From the NCBI GenBank assembly GCA_028554795.2, contig JAPYKE020000539.1, positions 124,001-188,000 on the forward strand: a stretch of 64,000 bases of DNA, written 5' to 3'. Under the pieces are notes generated by a model. That model was given only the letters and a program-made list of their open reading frames with translations, had not been told where the DNA came from and searched no databases. A program made the position numbers and the translations under genes. This document shows positions 22,366 to 32,260 of this stretch, one piece after another (the stretch's first letter is position 1; each line of letters starts with the position of its first letter). Source of the stretch: Sinohyriopsis cumingii. Lineage: Eukaryota > Mollusca > Bivalvia > Unionida > Unionidae.

Positions 22366-22599
22366 TTAACATAGAGGGCATCTTTGAGATGTTCTTCTTT
22401 TCCTCAAACTACGTCTGACTTCAGGGCCGTAAATGAGAACCCTCTTTAGGCATCCTTGCCTCTCCACGTAAATTCTTATCATCCACAGGCTTGTTTCTGT
22501 CATCCTGACAATAGTCCACTTGGATCGGACATACATAGGTATGTCCGTCCGGAACATCATCGATGAGATTAAAGTTGATGATTCCACGTCGGTCCACAT
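22366..22599 (-). CDS. Short basic Cys-containing accessory protein, element B
   Basis: A 77-residue homologue of the 6039 to 6269 gene of element A: MWTDVESSTLISSMMFRTD at the start and RRSLRKRRTSQRCPLC at the end. The start is set at the conserved MWT; the frame is open for 12 codons further upstream. It points outwards into the left terminal repeat. Function unknown. Confidence 0.65.
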   Translation of the reverse strand: MWTDVESSTLISSMMFRTDIPMYVRSKWTIVRMTETSLWMIRIYVERQGCLKRVLIYGPEVRRSLRKRRTSQRCPLC

Positions 22600-22642
22600 G
22601 TTGGGGTGCCGAGAACAGGTGAAGGAATGCAGCAAACGGCGG

Positions 22643-22652
22643 TTATTTATAA
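22643..22652 (-). promoter_or_regulatory. TATA box of the short basic gene, element B
   Basis: Minus strand TTATAAATAA, about 45 bp before the conserved start at 22599. Part of a divergent promoter with the Gln-rich gene; two CCAAT boxes (near 22688 and 22728) lie between. Confidence 0.6.
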
Positions 22653-22749
22653 GGAGAGGAAGGATTGAAACGGATTGAGTTGGTTAACCAATCCAAACAC
22701 GCGTTACAAAATTCAGTCAGTCCACGTCCAATCCGAAGAAAGCAGTCTG

Positions 22750-22771
22750 TGACGTCACATTCCCTATATAG
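22750..22771 (+). promoter_or_regulatory. CRE plus TATA promoter of the Gln-rich gene, element B
   Basis: TGACGTCA (22750 to 22757) and CTATATAG (22764 to 22771) lie 48 bp before the ATG at 22819, conserved from element A. Confidence 0.7.
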
Positions 22772-22818
22772 ATTCGCTAGCGCCTATGCACAGTCAATCC
22801 ATGTGACAGTTTTTCAAC

Positions 22819-23396
22819 ATGACGGAAACTCAGAAAACGATAAACTGGGGTTTACCAGCCGTGGAGACTACCCAAGGGAACCCGGACTTACTTTCAGAAG
22901 AGATGATCTGGGATTTTGTGGATTTTCTTACCTCGCAAGAATTTGTTCCGGAACCTTCGCCACCTTCTCCTTCATTACCGCACGTGGATAATTTTAGACA
23001 GAGACAGAAAGAAGAATTGGAGAAATTTATACAACAGCAAAAGGAAGCGGAACAAGCTTTTCTCCTACAGCAACATCAGCAAGAAGAAGAGGTAAGAAAA
23101 AAAAAAAACAACAGCAAGAAGAAGCAGCAGCAAAGAAAGGAGGGTGTGAAAGTCAAACGGTCACGTTACTGTTAGTCATTTTAGCAGAGTTAAGAAGTCT
23201 GAAATAAATGTATCAGACTTCTTTATTACGACCGAAGAGAATACGACCTTCCCGAGCTAAACACTCCAACCCTGTGACTAAGCCTACCGTACCACCCTTA
23301 GTGATTTCAACCAAATCATCATCATCAACATTACGCAGTCTCAGAAGTAGGCCTTGGCCGTGGCAAAGGCTTAAGGCAGTTAAAGTTGATTGTTTA
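22819..23396 (+). pseudogene. Gln-rich accessory gene of element B
   Basis: Homologue of 5261 to 5819. MTETQKTINWGLP, WDFVDFLTSQEFVPEP and the Gln/Glu/Lys coiled coil (FRQRQKEELEKFIQQQKEAEQAF) are conserved, as is the basic tail (MYQTSLLRPKRIRPSRAKHS, VTKPTVPPLVIST). About one or two breaks. The 3' end is the stem-loop at 23418. Function unknown. Confidence 0.7.
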
Positions 23397-23417
23397 AACT
23401 CACCCATGCACCAAAAA

Positions 23418-23458
23418 GGCCCTTTTCAGGGCCACACGTGTCTCTCGAAAAGAGATAG
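23418..23458 (+). terminator. Histone-type 3' stem-loop and purine box (Gln-rich gene, element B)
   Basis: AAAAA then a perfect GGCCCT-TTTC-AGGGCC (23418 to 23433), flank ACACG, then TCTCTCGAAAAGAGATAG (23441 to 23458). It lies about 22 nt after the gene, exactly as in element A. Confidence 0.78.
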
Positions 23459-23626
23459 TCTTTCAATTGCCAGCATCCATTCAAACTCAAAAAACCCCCC
23501 ATTTTACGCCTATAGTACGTGCCTGTGTATGAGTGCGTGAGTGTAGGGTCTTATTTTAAAATCAAAATCCAAAGACACTTACCTTTTATACCTAATTTAT
23601 TCTTTTATAAATATTTACAATCCAAT

Positions 23627-23985
23627 TCACAATTCACAACATAGCACTTTAAAAAGTTCATAGACTTCTTCTGTTTTGAATTTCTTCACAGTCACAATCT
23701 TTTCCTCCTCTTCATTCTCACTTTCTTCCCTTCTTCTTTTCTTCTCCTCTTTCTTTTTCTTCACCTGTCTACTTTCTTCCTCTCCAGAATCCCTCTCTTC
23801 TTCTTGCTCCTCTTGTTTCTTAGGGCAATCTGGAGACCAATGTCCTTTTTCTTGACAATAATAACAGGTATCTTGACTTTTGTCTCTTCTAGCCCCTGTT
23901 TTGCTTTTTTGACGGTCTGAACACTCTGAAGACCAGTGCACTTTCTTCTGACAGATATAGCAAGTATCTTGACTTTTATCTCGAA
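23627..23985 (-). pseudogene. Zinc-knuckle gene remnant, element B
   Basis: Homologue of 4542 to 4973. Two CCHC-type units are recognisable (CYYCQEKGHWSPDC and a second, altered one), followed by the Glu/Ser/Lys/Arg-rich tail. Only part of the gene is represented and it is broken. Confidence 0.75.
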
Positions 23986-23999
23986 AGGAAGGAGAGTAG

Positions 24000-26377
24000 T
24001 CCGACGACTGGTCTGAAGAACGTTACGGAGATTGTCATCGTCATGCCACAGTCATAGCCCACAATTTCTCGGGATACGATGGACAGTTTCTTTTGAGGTA
24101 CTATGCGGAACATGGCACCGAACGTCCTAAAGTCACTTTGAACGGAGCCAAAATCGTTTTCATGCAAATGGGACAAGTGCAGTTTAAAGATTCGATGAGT
24201 TACTTAGCCATGCCTTTGAGTCGAATGCCTAAAACGTTTGGAATGACAGAAATGGCTAAAGGGTACTTTCCACACTTTGTCAACAAGGAAGTCAATCAAC
24301 ATGCTGTTCTACCCCATTTGCCTGTGGCCCACTATTATGACCCCGACAACATGCGTACCGAACAACGAGAAGCTTTCTATGCTTGGTACCAGGCTCACGC
24401 CTCAGACCCTTTTGGCTTTCAGGAAGAAATGCTAAAGTATTGTCGTTCCGACGTGGACATTTTACTCCGTTGCTGTGGAAAATTTCGAGAACTGTTCATG
24501 GAACACGGAGGGGTGGATCCTTTGAAAGAAGCTTGCACCATTGCCAAAGCGTGTTCCTTAGTGTACCGCCAACGTTTCATGCCTGAAAAGACCGTGGCTG
24601 TCATCAGCCCTCAAACGACCAACTATGTCAAACGTCAATACCCGGTCAAAGCCCTACGCTGGTTACATTACTTGTGCGACAAAGAAGACAAATGGATTCA
24701 GCATGCCCGCAACGGAGGAGGCGAAAAGACCATCGGATCGCATTTGGTCGATGGCTGGGACTTAGAAAACCCCAAGATCGTGTACGAGTTTAACGGTTGC
24801 TTATTTCACGGATGTCCCGTCTCTTACCCTGACCGTGGCCCTAAAAATAAGTTTTTACATCGAACCATGGAAGACCTGTACCAGGGCACTTGTCAGCGAC
24901 GCCTAAAGTTAGAACAGCAAGGATACCAAGTGGTGGAAATGTAGGAACACGAATACGATCACCGTTTGAAAACTGAACCCGAGTTTAAACGCATCGTGGA
25001 AAGTTACCAGTTCATGGACCCTCTGAACCCGAGGGACAGTTTGTACGGAGGACGGCCCAATGCCACCTGTTTGCTTTACCACGCTAATGAAGAGAAAGGA
25101 GAATTTATCAAATACTTGGATGTGTGTTCGCTATACCCTTACGTGTGCAAATATTGTCACTTTCCTGCAGGACACCCACACTTGTTAACGGAACACATTG
25201 ACCTGAAAAACATTCGACAATACGAAGGTTTGATCAAGTGCAAAGTCTTGCCTCCCACGAACCTGTACCATCCTGTGTTACCTCACCATTGTCAAGGCAA
25301 ACTGATGTTTACCTTGTGTCGTACATGTGCCGAAACGTGCAACCAAGACCAACCTTGTCATCACAACCAGGTAGAACGCGCCTTGACGGGAACCTGGGTC
25401 AGCGTAGAATTGTTTAAAACTATGGACATGGGATACCAACTGTTAGAAGTATACGAAATTTGCCACTTTCCCAAGACACAACAATACCACAAGGGTGACC
25501 CCATTCAGAAAGGCATTTTTGCTGACTAAGTCGATGCCTTTTTGGAGAATGAAGCAAGAAGCCTGTGGCTATCCGTCCTGGTGTCACACTCCCGAAGACC
25601 AAATAAAATTCAAAGAGAAATACTGGGTACAAGAAGGCATCACTTTAGATCACATCGAGAAAAACGAAGGCAGACGATCGTTTGTCAAAGTGATGTTAAA
25701 TTGCTTATGGGGTAAAATGGCACAACGACCGTGTTTACCCAAGACGGAATATTTGACAGAACCTTCCCGCTACTTCCAGATGATTCACGACAAAACCAAA
25801 TTCATGAAACACGTGGACGTCGTTCGCCTGGATTTGATCTTAGTCAATTACGAAGAAGATTTAGACTTTGTACAAGCCGATCCCTTTGGAAATGTCATCA
25901 TTGCGGCTTACGTGACACGGACAGTTGCATCTACATCCATCGCCCGGGTCAACAGCACCCTGACATCGAAGGAGACCGTTTAGGAGCTGGACAGACGAAC
26001 ATCCCGACGACAAGATTCTAAGTTTCGCAAGTGGCGGTCCTAAAATTTACGGCTTCGAATACCGGGACAAGGAAGAAGTGCAGACGGAGTGTAAAGTGAA
26101 AGAATTGACTCTGAATTATCGTACCAGTCGAGTGGTGAACTTTGGCGTATTGAAAGAAGCCTTGCAGTCTGGAAAAGATGAACACTTTAAAGTGACCACC
26201 TATCAACCCAACAAGATTGTACGTTTACCCACTCACCACATCGTCAGTCGACCCTTGGAAAAAGTCTATCAAATCGTGTACCAGAAGCGAGTGCGACTTC
26301 CCAATCATTTCACTTTACCGTATCGACACGTTGGTATTGGTCTGTATATAAAAAGGGACAATGTCCAAGATCGATAG
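24000..26377 (+). pseudogene. polB: Polinton pDNAP remnant, element B
   Basis: Close homologue of the element A polymerase. Visible motifs include AHNFSGYD (near 24060), YCRSDVD (near 24440), DVCSLYP (near 25125), KVMLNCLWGKM (near 25690) and the C-terminal KVKELTLNYRTSR (near 26090). Only part of the gene is represented and there are several breaks. It reads towards the cargo block and core genes, the same relative layout as in element A. Confidence 0.9.
26345..26356 (+). promoter_or_regulatory. TATA box driving the BIR gene
   Basis: TATATAAAAAGG, 65 bp before the ATG at 26410. The box, the following GATCGATAGTTCATTGTGAC and the start codon are shared with element A (355 to 365), so the BIR gene uses a resident Polinton promoter. 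Confidence 0.7.
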
Positions 26378-26409
26378 TTCATTGTGACTACCAATACCAA
26401 GCGAACAAG

Positions 26410-27039
26410 ATGAATACTTTCAGGGAAACACAAAACAAGTTCAGACAGGTACAATTCAAGTTTGGGGCCTCTGAAGGCGATTGTGAGCCTTCCGATGGGT
26501 GCGATGTTGTACGTTGTGACCTTAGTGATGCCGTAAAGCATCAAGGGAACTTTAGCGTCACTACCCTTATCATGGAAAGTGATGCTGTGCGTGTCAAACC
26601 TGAGGGATGCGAAAGCGATGCCACTCGTCCTCTTGGTCACTTTACTGGGTTTCATTTTAAATGTGGATGTCAACCTTCACGTCTACCACCCTACGGATGT
26701 CATCCAGCCCTGAGCAAACTCCTATCGATGTCACCCTACCCTCATCGAAACGAACCAGTGAAAGACGAATATTCGTTTCCTGTGCGTTTGTCGGAATACT
26801 GCGACATTGAAAATCGTCTTCAATCGTTCAAAGGAAAATGGCCTAAGTATCTGGGAGGACCAACCCCCGAAGAATTAGCCAGAGCCGGATTTTTCTACTT
26901 GGGCGAAGGGGATAAAGTCAAGTGCTTCAGTTGCGGTGTGTCACGTCACCACTGGGGACCACAGGATTCGGCCTACCTGGAACATGCTCGATGGTCACCG
27001 AAGTGTCATTACTTACCCTTAGTGGGACCGAGACATTGA
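26410..27039 (+). CDS. Single-BIR protein (IAP-like), Polinton cargo
   Basis: A 209-residue ORF with one BIR domain at about residues 134 to 201. ENRLQSFKGKWP and LARAGFFYLGEGDKVKCFSC lead into the zinc site C172, C175, H192, C199, with exact C-x2-C-x16-H-x6-C spacing. BIR domains of IAP proteins bind caspases or IAP-binding motifs and block apoptosis (established). There is no RING or second BIR, unlike most cellular IAPs; single-BIR forms occur in viruses. The first ~30 residues come from the resident ORF seen in element A. An anti-apoptotic role for the element is inference. The frame looks whole. Confidence 0.9.
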   Translation: MNTFRETQNKFRQVQFKFGASEGDCEPSDGCDVVRCDLSDAVKHQGNFSVTTLIMESDAVRVKPEGCESDATRPLGHFTGFHFKCGCQPSRLPPYGCHPALSKLLSMSPYPHRNEPVKDEYSFPVRLSEYCDIENRLQSFKGKWPKYLGGPTPEELARAGFFYLGEGDKVKCFSCGVSRHHWGPQDSAYLEHARWSPKCHYLPLVGPRH

Positions 27040-27050
27040 AGTAACTTACC

Positions 27051-27443
27051 ATGTCGTTGAAGAAGAAGAAACCAGATTGGTTAGGAGTCAAATGTTGGAC
27101 ATCACCGAGACCAGTATTTAAACTTCATTTCAAAAATGATATTGAATCATTACCTAAAGAACTGCAAGAGAAGATTTACAAGGAAGTTTGGCTGGGACTT
27201 GCAAGAGTGAAATTTCAATGGGTAACTGTAGAACTTTTGTGTCGAGAAATTCACAAGAGGAAAGTGAAAAAAGTCAACCAATGTGTTAGATTTCTCTGGG
27301 TCAAGTGTGCATTTATCCTATTATACCGCTTTAGACCGTTTACATCAAAATATTTCAGTGAGATTCTTGGACGTTACCCTGAATGGCAGTGGTCAGAAAT
27401 TACTCACTATGTGGATTACGTTTGCTCTAGAAGAAGATTGTGA
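27051..27443 (+). CDS. F-box-like cargo protein 1
   Basis: A 130-residue ORF starting 12 bp after the BIR gene. The segment IESLPKELQEKIYKEVWLGL resembles the LP-x-EL-x3-I start of an F-box and aligns with the N-termini of the next two ORFs. The rest is basic and aromatic with no motif that I recognise. F-box proteins link substrates to SCF ubiquitin ligases (established); applying this here is inference on a short motif. Confidence 0.5.
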   Translation: MSLKKKKPDWLGVKCWTSPRPVFKLHFKNDIESLPKELQEKIYKEVWLGLARVKFQWVTVELLCREIHKRKVKKVNQCVRFLWVKCAFILLYRFRPFTSKYFSEILGRYPEWQWSEITHYVDYVCSRRRL

Positions 27444-27464
27444 ATTGTACGGACTGACCTATTC

Positions 27465-27905
27465 ATGGATACTTTACAACAGAACATTCGTGCTTTGCCT
27501 GTGGAGTTGAGAGAACTGGTCAAAATACAAGTGAAACGTAAAGAACAGTTGCATCCGTTGCATCACCGGTGTTTGAACCATTGGTACCTGAATGCTATAC
27601 AAGGACTGATTCAGTTGAAAGTGTTCCATTGGACAGACATTGATCAACGACCCCCTGGTTTAAAAAAGGATTGGTTTGTTATTGATGATTCTATGTACTA
27701 CATTGTAAACTTACTGCATCGAATTCCACAGGAAGAGTTAAAGACTTACCAACATCGTTTACACAATGTCAACTTAGTGAAAGAGGAAACTTCTGAACGA
27801 ATTGTAATGTGTAAATTAGTGACTAAACGATTTAAATTCGACATTGAAGTAAAACCATGTCTGTGCAAACGGTATATTTCTTGTGTCAGACAAAAGAGGA
27901 TTTAG
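27465..27905 (+). CDS. F-box-like cargo protein 2
   Basis: A 146-residue paralogue of the next ORF (MDTLQQNIRALPVELRELVKI; KRKEQLHPLHHRCLNHWYLN). The DNA of the two, including the CCTATTCATGGATACTTTAC start context, is highly similar, so this is a fairly recent ~453-bp tandem duplication. The F-box-like helix is shorter here than in copy 3. Confidence 0.5.
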   Translation: MDTLQQNIRALPVELRELVKIQVKRKEQLHPLHHRCLNHWYLNAIQGLIQLKVFHWTDIDQRPPGLKKDWFVIDDSMYYIVNLLHRIPQEELKTYQHRLHNVNLVKEETSERIVMCKLVTKRFKFDIEVKPCLCKRYISCVRQKRI

Positions 27906-27917
27906 TATGGCCTATTC

Positions 27918-28409
27918 ATGGATACTTTACAAGAGAAGATTCGTGCTTTGCCTGTGGAGCTGAGAGAACGCATTTACCGAGAGCTGGTCCAAATACAAGT
28001 GAAACGTAAAGAACAATTGCATCCGTTACGTCACCGGATATTTAATCACTGGTACCTGAATGGTATAAAAGAATTGATTCGTCAGAAATTGTTTCAGTTG
28101 TCAGACCTTGTTCAACACTTTGAGTTAGTGAATGATCGAAATGTTCATCATTTTGGTTACTTTGAGATTGACCTAGTGCAACGCATTGAGGAAGACAAGT
28201 TAAAGGATTACCAACATATTTTACGTGGAATCTACTTAGAGGAAGAGGAAACTTCTAATCGAACTCTGAAGTTTAGGTTACAGTTTGGAGCATTTAAATT
28301 TCCAACTGGAGAACGAAGATCTCTAGGTAGAAAGTACGTGTATTGCTTCCGAAACAAAGAGAGTATAAAAACAGGTTGCAATGCCAAGACTTTTATCACA
28401 TGTGATTAA
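27918..28409 (+). CDS. F-box-like cargo protein 3
   Basis: A 163-residue ORF with the best F-box resemblance of the three (IRALPVELRERIYRELV at residues ~8 to 24), then KRKEQLHPLRHRIFNHWYLNGIKELI and a conserved EEETSNRTLK...FKF segment shared with copy 2. A GAGTATAAAAACAG box near its end may serve the next, overlapping ORF. Confidence 0.5.
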   Translation: MDTLQEKIRALPVELRERIYRELVQIQVKRKEQLHPLRHRIFNHWYLNGIKELIRQKLFQLSDLVQHFELVNDRNVHHFGYFEIDLVQRIEEDKLKDYQHILRGIYLEEEETSNRTLKFRLQFGAFKFPTGERRSLGRKYVYCFRNKESIKTGCNAKTFITCD

Positions 28410-28848
28410 ACAGATTCTGTGGAAGGAACTCAATGACCATATTCAAACCGTGGATCATTACCATCAATTATTACAAGAACTGTGTCCAATCAATTTGGAT
28501 CAACAAGTGGTGTGTGTCTTAGTGACTTGTTTTCTGGGATTTCGTTTCCCAACCGATTCCTTGTGGACTCTTTACGTACTTACCACCCAAATGGCCTTAA
28601 ATGGTCACAAAAGACTCCTTTTGCTCAAAACCTTGCGTTTTCATCTGGATACTTCTCGACCTCTACAGGAAAAAAAGATTCGTCAACTTTTAGCCTCCCA
28701 AGACGTGTATGACGATGTGAGTGTAGCTTGTGACTTACACCCCCATCGGACAGATGTACGTGCCTGGAAGAAAGGGGATTTGAGGCTTGGACCCAAGAAG
28801 TGGCCCAGTATGCACGAAAGTTGTTCAAGGATAAAAGTTACTTTTTAA
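28381..28848 (+). CDS. Cargo protein of unknown function
   Basis: A 155-residue ORF overlapping the previous one by 29 bp. Leu/His-rich, mainly helical in appearance (HVIKQILWKELNDHIQTVDH; LLLLKTLRFHLDTSRPLQEK). No family recognised. It is the last ORF of the block that element A lacks. Confidence 0.4.
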   Translation: MPRLLSHVIKQILWKELNDHIQTVDHYHQLLQELCPINLDQQVVCVLVTCFLGFRFPTDSLWTLYVLTTQMALNGHKRLLLLKTLRFHLDTSRPLQEKKIRQLLASQDVYDDVSVACDLHPHRTDVRAWKKGDLRLGPKKWPSMHESCSRIKVTF

Positions 28849-28849
28849 C

Positions 28850-29181
28850 CTGTGTTAGTGACAATACCAGAAGAAGAAGAACCCGTCACCCAGGACAGGA
28901 CTGTCGTGGACATGCCTGAAAGACCCTTTCGGAGGACACTTGTGTGACCTTACCGCCTATAGAACTGGTCAGAACATTACCCAAAACATGTTGTAGAGAA
29001 ACTTGTTTCTATTCCACGTTGATGGTTTTCATGTGCCTTTTATCGTTGTACTTAAGCCTTTGGCTTTTATGTATTTTTGTCTTTCGTGTTCACGTTTAAA
29101 ACATTCAATAAACGTGTCCTGAAAAAGTATAAAAACTCTTGTCTTGTTTGTTTTCGTGTCACAAGTGACATTCCTGACACT
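28850..29181 (+). other. Spacer shared with element A, with polyA signal and ATPase promoter
   Basis: Resumes similarity to element A (its bases 1 to 230, inverted). Contains AATAAA at 29107 to 29112 and TATAAAAA at 29128 to 29135, 54 bp before the ATPase ATG at 29182. The core genes thus show conventional polyA and TATA signals. Confidence 0.65.
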
Positions 29182-29790
29182 ATGGCTACCTCTGCTGTCT
29201 CTGCTCCCTCTTCCTCTACTGTCAAAGTCATCGACGAACACTTAGATCGTGCCAGTTGGGAGGCTTTGTATCTTCGCCATTCCTTTAACATGCACATTGC
29301 TGGACCTAGCGGTTCAGGCAAAACCGAATTTGTCAAACGTTTGATCGAACATAAACATCATTTGATCGATCGACCACCTCATCGCATCGTGTGGTGTTAC
29401 AAAGAGTGGCAATCGGCGTACAGCCTCTTGCGTGAAAGTCAAGGCGATTCCATCGTGTTTGTGGAAGGCATTCCTAAAGAAGTAAAGCCCATCGCACCAT
29501 CAGTCTCAATGCCCATTACGTGGTCTTGTTTAAAAGCCCTCGAGATAAATCGCAAGTGCAAGTCTTAGCCAAACAGTTAGGAACGCCTTGGCTGATTCAG
29601 GCGTACGACGATGCCACTCACTCAAACTTCACACGCCTATTTACTCTTCGATTTGAAACTTACTACCCCTGACGATTTGCGATTTCGTACCCAATTGTTT
29701 CACCACTGTCCTGTACACGTCTCCGTCCTCGACTTAATCCCTACAAAAAAATCTATAAAAACCTCAGACATTTTTCGTCTGTCTCACACA
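29182..29790 (+). pseudogene. Polinton packaging ATPase (FtsK/HerA, A32-like)
   Basis: Genome-packaging ATPase. The start MATSAVSAPSSS is followed by RHSFNMHIAGPSGSGKTEFVKRL with a clear Walker A P-loop, then PHRIVWCYKEWQ and a GDSIVFVEGIP segment typical of Polinton ATPases. A C-terminal HAYLLFDLK...TPDDLRFRTQLF segment lies near 29630 to 29690. Broken, about two breaks. Confidence 0.9.
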
Positions 29791-30768
29791 GTTTGGTACA
29801 TGACGTCCCTTGAGTCGCATCTTCCCGTCAAATTGATTCGTGCCTTGTATGGCATCAGTCGAGAAATAAATCCACAAATACGGGCTCGTGTATTAGAAGC
29901 TAGTCTCAAAGAAGTCTTACGATGGTTTACGGTGACAGCACATCAGTTACTACAAGGGATCATTCAGATTCCTCATCAAACCAAACGCTTTTTTGATCGA
30001 AACAAAGTCGCTTTGACCCAACTTTCCGATCCATACATCGACACTCAAACCAAAAAACAAATCATTTTGAAACCTGGAGGGAGCGGTACCCTAGGAGGTG
30101 TCATCATTCGCTCTCTTTTAAGATGGGATCCTAATGCTCCCAAAGTTTTCCCCAACAAAAAAGTCAAACGAAGCTCCAAAAAGAAGAAAAAGAGCCACGG
30201 TGTCAAGACCAGGTCCCCAAGGAGACCCGTGTCTCCAAGAACTTCTCCAGTGGCGGGCCCCTCCTCTTACCGGTCACCACCCAGGAAAAAGAAAAGCCCC
30301 CAGAGAAAGAAACAGAGAAAAAGTCCCCAGAAAAAGAAAAGCGCAGAGAAAACTAATCGCAAGAGAGGCACTTTGGCCAGGACACAACCTTACACTCGCA
30401 AACCACGACCTGCAACGGCGGTGACCGCGTCTCTGGTAGCCTCGGGTACATCCACTTCTCCGTTGATGACACGAAGAACTGAAAAGTACTTGGAGACGTT
30501 TATCACACCAAGAACGTCTCCGTTGATGACCCCAAGAACTTCCCCAGTGGCAGGACCCTCCAATTTAGCGGCAGTGGCCGCTGCTCACAAAGTACCTTCT
30601 CCCAAAATCAAAGTCCAAGAGAGATCGGGCATGTTACAAAGTTTACTGGATTTATCCAAGCAAGAACTGGCTCGATTTAGTCCGTTGCGTACCCCTGCAC
30701 GACGTGTCATGCCTGTCCTCAAGTTGATACGACGTAAAGACAATCAGTGGCGACGCGTTCCAGTATAA
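29790..30768 (+). CDS. Basic Polinton protein, probable core/minor virion component
   Basis: Starts within a Polinton-typical helical region (LPVKLIRALYGISREINPQI; VLEASLKEVLRWFTVTAHQLLQGI), then KPGGSGTLGGVII, then a very long Lys/Arg/Ser/Pro tail with repeated SPRTSPVAGPSS-like and PRKKKSPQRKK phrases. The composition resembles DNA-condensing adenovirus core proteins (analogy only). The frame is continuous with upstream ATPase-like residues, so I do not fix a start codon. Confidence 0.6.
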
Positions 30769-30836
30769 AAAAAGGCCTGCGATCAAGTAGGGGCATCAGT
30801 GAACTTCCGAAAGATGTCACCTGAAATAAGTGAATA

Positions 30837-31502
30837 ATGTCACTATCATCAAAAAATAAAGACACAAAGGCAGACTCATCATCCAACAAAACGCTTAGCC
30901 AAGCATCGACGTTACCCTCAGAAAAGACACAGTCGTTCAAAGAAAAAGTGGCGTCAACAAAGGGGAGGATTCTTTGGCGATTTTGGAAAAAACATTGTCA
31001 CCTTTATGACAAAGCGATAGTCCCAAAAAAGATAAATGGCGTGTGATAAGTCATCGACGTTAGTGTATGTTTGGTGAATGTCCTGGAACCCAGAAGCAAA
31101 GATGTCACCCTCCAGAAAACATTCCTCTTCTAAACCCCAAGGAGAGAAAAGGAAAGGACTGCCTCCACGTTTAGTCAAACATGGGGACATGTTATCTGTC
31201 CTGTCCAAAGCTTCTCCACCCCTGCGAAAAAAACCCATTCAAACGGCCTCCAAAGAGGTCATCGATACCGTGTGCGAATTTGTTTGAACGTGTTGAAAGG
31301 CACGATCCCATTGTCCAAACACCAGAAACAATGCTCATTCAAACATCGTCACGTTCTTCGCCAAATGGTTCAAAAGAAAATTCACATCGGACAAAAGAAG
31401 AAGATGTTGGTCCAACGTGGACGAATTTTACCCCTCTGGCTAGGCCCATTACTGAAAGGAATCTTGGGAACCGTGTTGGGAGGACTGTTGGGAGCAAGAT
31501 AA
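30837..31502 (+). pseudogene. Polinton pX-like small basic protein
   Basis: Basic region ending in IHIGQKKKMLVQRGRILPLW followed by a Gly/Leu-rich hydrophobic tail GPLLKGILGTVLGGLLG. This 'KKK-LLVQRGG...GG-LLG' arrangement recurs in Polinton and adenovirus pX/mu-like proteins. Broken, about two or three breaks. Confidence 0.6.
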
Positions 31503-31550
31503 AAAGGCCCTCTGGAGTCCCAAGATTTCAGAATTGACCCCTTACGTCCC

Positions 31551-32248
31551 ATGGAAGGACGACAACTAGCTTTAGTGCCTTACAAACGATGGATGGAATA
31601 CCATCGTTGGCAAGAACAACGCACCCCGCATTTACGTCCCAATCCCAATTTGAGCGTGATGTCCCAATTACAACACGAACTGCATTCCTTGATGGATCGC
31701 CAAGATTTCTCCAAAACAGAAAAATCGCAAAAGTACGGTCAACTCTTGCAACGACTGCAACTCTTTCACCAGAAAGCTTTAGACGAAACAGCTCTTCCCA
31801 CTCTGAAAGATTTTAAGACTTGATGAAAATTGCATCCCCCACACTACCACCACCGCCACCACTACTACCATCCCCAGGAGTCACCAGAGACGCTACCCCA
31901 CGAAGGCCAGAGGAAGAAGAGATACGAGAAGTCTTTCAAACACCGTCAGCAGCTCCCATGTCTAGTAAGATTGCAGCATCCTTGTTGACCCCGTCCCACA
32001 CACCCCAACGAGAAGAAATGAAAGCTTGGGTTAAAAAGATGATGTCCACTCCTCCTTCGACAGAAGTGAAAAAGAAAGAAGGCAAACCAGAAGTGAAAAA
32101 AGAAAAGAAGATTAAAGCCATTCCATTGCCACCTCCATCACTACCTTCGACTTCTACTCCCGTAGCCCATCGGACACGTAAATCCGTTTCCAAACCACCC
32201 TTTCATCCTACCCAAAGTAGCATCCTCGAAGAGTGGGTGCCTTATTAA
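31551..32248 (+). pseudogene. Polinton conserved hypothetical protein
   Basis: The N-terminal part (RQLALVPYKRWMEYHRWQEQ; KYGQLLQRLQLFHQKA) matches the 'ALVPYE-rYxrL' proteins usual between pX-like and integrase genes in Polintons. The downstream part is Pro/Glu/Lys-rich and ends RTRKSVSKPPFHP...WVPY. Function unknown. Broken, about one break. Confidence 0.6.
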
Positions 32249-32260
32249 GAAACAAAAAAA

